Positions 6,192 through 9,115 of a stretch of 9,115 nucleotides of DNA are shown here, one piece after another (the stretch's first letter is position 1; the number at the start of each line of letters is the position of its first letter). This DNA is from Bacteroidota bacterium (GTDB lineage Bacteria; Bacteroidota; Bacteroidia; Flavobacteriales; Flavobacteriaceae): assembly GCA_009936675.1 (NCBI GenBank), contig JAACDY010000199.1, positions 1 through 9,115 on the forward strand. The letters run 5' to 3'. The notes under the pieces were generated by a model. That model saw only the letters and a program-made list of their open reading frames with translations. It made no database searches and had not been told where the DNA came from. The translations under genes were made by a program, and so were the position numbers.

Positions 6192-7859
6192 TTATGGAGT
6201 TAAATGATTCTCCAAAGTCTCAACCCTTTTGAGTAGTGCCTCTAAAGTTTTTTGATAGACTTTATTTTGCGACCTAAGTGCCTTGATTTCTTCCTCCAAT
6301 CGTGTTACCTCCAGTTCTGAACTTTCTTTAAGCGCATTGCCCTCCAAATCTGCTAGGTATATCAACTTTTGACCCGACATAGACTCCACCAAACGCACCA
6401 TCTTCATCATATCAACATTCACTTGTTTGTTTTTATTCGTGTTTTTGGAATAGAAACTCCAGGCCATATACTCACTGGGTTGTCCGATCAAACTAAAGTT
6501 GTGGGGAGAGATGGTGGACTCGTTCGCGTCGCTGTCAAAAGCGACGAGTTCTGTGACCGTATTGGAAGTGGTCGCATATATACCAGCCCTGTCGGTAATG
6601 AGAGTACCTCCGTCATTTAAAATAATAGAGTTTCCATCAAATGATGTAGCAGAAACTACACCCACTACCTCTAGATTTTTTTTTGGAGTCATTGTTCCAA
6701 TTCCTAAATTTCCATTTTTTAAAAGGATAAGAGCTGTGCTTTTTCTACTGCTGCTCGTTCCATTTCCAATGGTCAACAAAGGATCGTTTTCTTGCCAACT
6801 ACTTGGAGAGGCTCCCGAAAAGGATTCGTTATAGCTCCCCAATAAGGTTTCGGCATAGGCTGAAGCAGTAAGGCTATTCCCAAGAGCAACACTTCGATCG
6901 GCCTTGGCCTCAGTATTGTACCCCAGGCCAACTGAATACTCCCCTCTTTTGGATTCATTCCAAGTTCCTCTCCCATCTCTTCCTGCGCGGAAAGCTCCTT
7001 TGCTTTTATCAAATATCATTCGGGTATCATCATCTGCTCCGGTTTTATTTTCTAATTGATTAGACCCAAAAACAAAGTCATCAGTGTTGACGTCTCCCTG
7101 AGAGTTGCTGGTCACATTATTTTGAGTTGAAAATACCCCTTTTTGATCAGAACCAATTATCATTATGCTGGTTGAAGTAGTTTGAAATTCAATGCCGTTT
7201 CCGGCTTTCAAAATTATTTCACTCCCTTGATCCAATTTTAGGGTAGTTTCTGTCAGTGTCCCCAATTTTGTAAACTTTAGTGTATTACTGGCCGAGTCAG
7301 CCCCCGGTGGGCCTGGCGGGCCGGGTTGACCCAGTGGACCTTGTGGCCCCACAGGACCCGCTGGACCTGCTGGACCCGGAATTCCCGCAGCGGTTGAAGG
7401 AACCGTCAAATAAGTCAAATCTACTTTTCCTCCATTGGTTAAAGAAAGAACATTGCCTTTTAATATAAGTTGTTGATTAACATTAAAATAATTGGTCAAA
7501 TTCACCCGAAACTTGCCATTCATAATCAATTGATGATCATGGGTTAACTCTAATGAAGAGGAGGACACATCAGAAATCCCTATGGTCGCCCAACCTTTTT
7601 TGGTATTAAAAACTTCCAAAGCCCCGCTGTCTGTATTGAAGATCAAAAGTCCATCAGGCACATCGGCACCAAAAGCAACATCTCTTTGGGCCTGAGTCAA
7701 TCGGGGCAAAAGCAGCCCTTGGTCTTTACTTTCTAACTCAAGCAATGCGTGTGTATTGACATTTTTGGGATTGTTTCCAATTTTGACTTGAGCCTTTAGG
7801 CTAAAAGCAGTTAAAAACGCCATTAAGCCCAATGAAATAAATAGTTGATTAAGTTTCAT
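6192..7859 (-). CDS. Secreted fibre-like protein: collagen-like tract, YadA-like head repeats, coiled coil
   Basis: Not a named gene. A Sec signal peptide (1-23, cut about LKA/Q) leads into the Bacteroidota surface module 'VKIGNNPKNVNTHALLELES' … LLLPRLTQAQRD … GLLIFNTDSG … KKGWATIG (25-94). A beta-rich stretch follows, then ten Gly-X-Y triplets (159-188). Next comes a block I recall from tail-fibre-like Bacteroidota proteins: DDDTRMIFDKSKGAFRAG (276-293), 14-residue YadA-head-like repeats SVGLGYNTEAKA / SVALGNSLTASA (309-334), IGNGTSSS (364-371) and LKNGNLGIGTMTPKKNLEV (380-398). A coiled coil (about 510-552) ends the protein. Collagen helices, YadA-type heads and such coiled coils all trimerise, so a trimeric extracellular fibre is inferred. 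There is no T9SS sorting domain, YadA beta-barrel anchor or S74 auto-cleavage domain that I can see. It starts 33 bases after the PorP/SprF-like gene, probably in the same operon. Confidence 0.88.
   Translation of the reverse strand: MKLNQLFISLGLMAFLTAFSLKAQVKIGNNPKNVNTHALLELESKDQGLLLPRLTQAQRDVAFGADVPDGLLIFNTDSGALEVFNTKKGWATIGISDVSSSSLELTHDHQLIMNGKFRVNLTNYFNVNQQLILKGNVLSLTNGGKVDLTYLTVPSTAAGIPGPAGPAGPVGPQGPLGQPGPPGPPGADSASNTLKFTKLGTLTETTLKLDQGSEIILKAGNGIEFQTTSTSIMIIGSDQKGVFSTQNNVTSNSQGDVNTDDFVFGSNQLENKTGADDDTRMIFDKSKGAFRAGRDGRGTWNESKRGEYSVGLGYNTEAKADRSVALGNSLTASAYAETLLGSYNESFSGASPSSWQENDPLLTIGNGTSSSRKSTALILLKNGNLGIGTMTPKKNLEVVGVVSATSFDGNSIILNDGGTLITDRAGIYATTSNTVTELVAFDSDANESTISPHNFSLIGQPSEYMAWSFYSKNTNKNKQVNVDMMKMVRLVESMSGQKLIYLADLEGNALKESSELEVTRLEEEIKALRSQNKVYQKTLEALLKRVETLENHLTP
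6201..6332 (-). other. C-terminal coiled coil of the fibre-like protein
   Basis: Residues 510-553 are strongly charged and helical with hydrophobic residues at heptad spacing (LEVTRLEEEIKALRSQ, then 'LEALLKRVETLENHL'). The coil ends two residues before the stop. This is the position occupied by assembly or trimerisation coils in tail-fibre-like proteins. Confidence 0.75.
6837..6947 (-). repeat. YadA-head-like 14-residue repeats
   Basis: Residues 305-341 contain two good copies and one degraded copy of the pattern S-V-x-L-G-x-x-x-x-A-x-A spaced by 14 residues (YSVGLGYNTEAKAD, RSVALGNSLTASAY, then AETLLGSYN). This matches the SxAxGxxAxAxG pattern of trimeric autotransporter heads, which form left-handed parallel beta rolls. 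The protein has no YadA membrane anchor. Confidence 0.7.
7296..7385 (-). repeat. Collagen-like (Gly-X-Y)10 tract
   Basis: Ten uninterrupted Gly-X-Y triplets (GIP, GPA, GPA, GPV, GPQ, GPL, GQP, GPP, GPP, GAD; residues 159-188), very rich in Pro. The coding DNA is strikingly GC-rich next to its AT-rich flanks, as Gly/Pro codons require. Such a tract should form a short triple helix flanked by folded trimeric domains. Confidence 0.92.
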
Positions 7860-7892
7860 AGTAGGTAGTTTTAGGGAATTAATAATTGGCTT

Positions 7893-8840
7893 TTAATTCA
7901 TACTAAGTTTATCTTTAGATTTTTCGTCTGCATCCAATTCTTTGGATTCAATTTTTTTATTGTTAAATCGGATTCTCTGGGTTAACTCGTGGTTTCCATA
8001 GTGTAATTTTGAAAGTAAATCAAAAGTGGAAAATTGATAGGCATAGCCAACACTAATGGGGCCTCCGTTGTCAAAAAGTGCAGATACTCCCAAACCGCTA
8101 TTATGGTGGTAGATAAATAACAATTCAGATTTTTGATAAGCAAGCCCGGCATTAATTACTGAGCTGATTGGTGCATTGTCGACCCAACGGACGAGAGTGT
8201 ATACAATATATTTCCAATTCTCTGCAAAGGCAGGATATCGAATACCCACCGATAGATAAAGGTGGGGATCATCCAACGGGCTAGGGCTAATAGCCTCATT
8301 GTTTTTCTTGTTTTTATGACCAAACAACATAGGGGCAGAGAAAGAAAAGAATCCTTTTTCCATTTTATAATAAACCCCTACTCCAATGTTGGGATAAAAA
8401 CGTGTAAGATTTTCAAGTTTTCCGTCGTCTTTATGGGCCAAATTTAGATCATTAAAATTGAGATTCATGTGATTCCCTCCTCCCTGAACTCCGAGATAAA
8501 AGGAATTTTTTTCTCCTATTGGTAGACGATAGGAAAAGCTTGCAAATAGTCTTGTTTGATGTTCGATAAAAGTTTTATCCATCATCAAAAGTGCCCCATA
8601 TCCCAATCTTTTTTCCCCTTCGGGAATGGACAAATTGAATAATTGAACATTAGGAGCTCCCTTAACATCACTCCATTGACTGCGTATGGTAGAGCTCAAT
8701 ATCATCTGATTTTCCAAACCTGTTGCAGCAGGATTGTACAATTGGAGGTGTTTTTTAAAAAAAGCAATTTGGGTATCCTGTTGAGTCCAAATCAACATGG
8801 GCAAAAGTGTTAGAAAAAAAGCACTTATTTTTTTCACCAT
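7893..8840 (-). CDS. PorP/SprF family type IX secretion system membrane protein
   Basis: Predicted outer-membrane beta-barrel of the PorP/SprF family. In this family SprF is needed for secretion or surface assembly of the gliding adhesin SprB, and PorP is linked to anchoring of the type IX machinery. Seen: an N-terminal signal peptide (about 1-19), the family hallmark LYNPAATG (34-41), RSQW…GAP (53-63), alternating beta-strand segments through the body, VGYAYQFS (264-271) and the near-terminal GNHELTQRIRF (282-292). A charged Lys/Asp/Glu tail follows (295-313), longer than I would expect after the final strand. It follows a gene ending in a type B sorting domain by 18 bases, the known arrangement of a T9SS substrate with its dedicated SprF-like partner, so that protein is its likely client. 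Many paralogues occur per genome, so no gene symbol is given. Confidence 0.93.
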   Translation of the reverse strand: MVKKISAFFLTLLPMLIWTQQDTQIAFFKKHLQLYNPAATGLENQMILSSTIRSQWSDVKGAPNVQLFNLSIPEGEKRLGYGALLMMDKTFIEHQTRLFASFSYRLPIGEKNSFYLGVQGGGNHMNLNFNDLNLAHKDDGKLENLTRFYPNIGVGVYYKMEKGFFSFSAPMLFGHKNKKNNEAISPSPLDDPHLYLSVGIRYPAFAENWKYIVYTLVRWVDNAPISSVINAGLAYQKSELLFIYHHNSGLGVSALFDNGGPISVGYAYQFSTFDLLSKLHYGNHELTQRIRFNNKKIESKELDADEKSKDKLSMN

Positions 8841-8858
8841 TAACGATATTAAAAGGAA

Positions 8859-9115
8859 TCAATCCGAAATATAAATCCAACCACTCAGGTCGATTCTACC
8901 ATCATTTTCAAAGTCAATGATATAATAGTAAGGGCCGGTAGGAAGAAGGTCTCTGTTGTTTTTATAGTTACCGGCCCAATCGTTTTTATAACCCCTTTTG
9001 GCACTCAAAACGACTTCTCCCCAACGGTTGTAAACAAAAATTTGTGCTTTGGGGTACTGCTCAATCCCCTCAATGATCCACGTATCATTTTTACCATCGC
9101 CATTGGGTGTGATGG
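8859..9115 (-). CDS. T9SS type B (gliding-motility-associated, CHU_C) C-terminal sorting domain, partial protein
   Basis: Only the last 84 residues are in the window; the 5' end lies beyond base 9115. Translating the minus strand from 9113 gives ITPNGDGKNDTW … IFVYNRWGEVV … NDWAGNYKN … LLPTGPYYYII … 'GRIDLSGWIYISD' then TGA. 'TPNGDGKND', 'YNRWGEVV', the 'W.G' turn and the closing 'GWIYI' are the hallmarks of the gliding motility-associated C-terminal domain. This type B signal sends large proteins through the type IX secretion system to the cell surface, and such proteins are often adhesins with Ig-like or HYR repeats. The stop lies 18 bases before the SprF-like gene, so the two are probably co-transcribed. 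What the rest of the protein does cannot be seen. Confidence 0.92.
   Translation of the reverse strand, partial: ITPNGDGKNDTWIIEGIEQYPKAQIFVYNRWGEVVLSAKRGYKNDWAGNYKNNRDLLPTGPYYYIIDFENDGRIDLSGWIYISD

Noticed and set aside
7280..7468. 62-codon plus-strand frame rich in Pro, Asp and Leu
   Set aside because: It is the antisense shadow of the Gly-X-Y tract; its repeat composition comes entirely from the collagen-like codons on the other strand.
6192..7859. Prophage tail fibre rather than a host surface protein
   Set aside because: The NGNLGIGT-type module is phage-fibre-like, but the protein has a Sec signal peptide and a Bacteroidota surface N-terminus, and its neighbours are T9SS genes with no phage structural gene in view.

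Overview
The window looks like a chromosomal segment of a Bacteroidota bacterium, most likely in the Flavobacteriia/Flavobacteriales. Four things point there: a PorP/SprF-family protein of the type IX secretion system, a gliding-motility-type (type B) C-terminal sorting domain, the N-terminal 'LLLPRLTQAQRD…GLLIFNTDSG' module of Bacteroidota surface proteins, and a TATCTTTG promoter element close to a start codon with no Shine-Dalgarno sequence. Genes are densely packed, there is no gene-free stretch over 300 bases, and I see no RNA gene, insertion sequence, CRISPR array or integration scar.

Left part (1-2417): murB (peptidoglycan precursor reductase) on the plus strand converges, with a 2-base gap, on a minus-strand pair rsgA-dtd (30S assembly GTPase, then D-aminoacyl-tRNA deacylase; 3-base gap).

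Middle part (2418-6162): an 85-base divergent promoter region separates rsgA from a plus-strand cluster. This is gpmI (cofactor-independent phosphoglycerate mutase), a thioredoxin-fold lipoprotein with a CxxS active site, map (methionine aminopeptidase) and a class I methyltransferase with a degenerate SAM-binding loop. Gaps are 28, 3 and -4 bases, so this is probably one operon. The GpmI protein has Pro where the family has a metal-binding His (DHGN becomes DPGN).

Right part (6192-9115): a minus-strand cell-surface cluster, read right to left. First is the last 84 residues of a protein ending in a type B T9SS sorting domain, cut by the window edge. A PorP/SprF-like outer-membrane protein follows after 18 bases. 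After 33 more comes a 555-residue secreted protein with a collagen-like Gly-X-Y tract, YadA-head-like 14-residue repeats and a C-terminal coiled coil. The first two form the known pairing of T9SS adhesin with SprF-type partner. The third looks like a trimeric fibre with no visible sorting domain or membrane anchor. This three-gene unit is the least ordinary part of the window.
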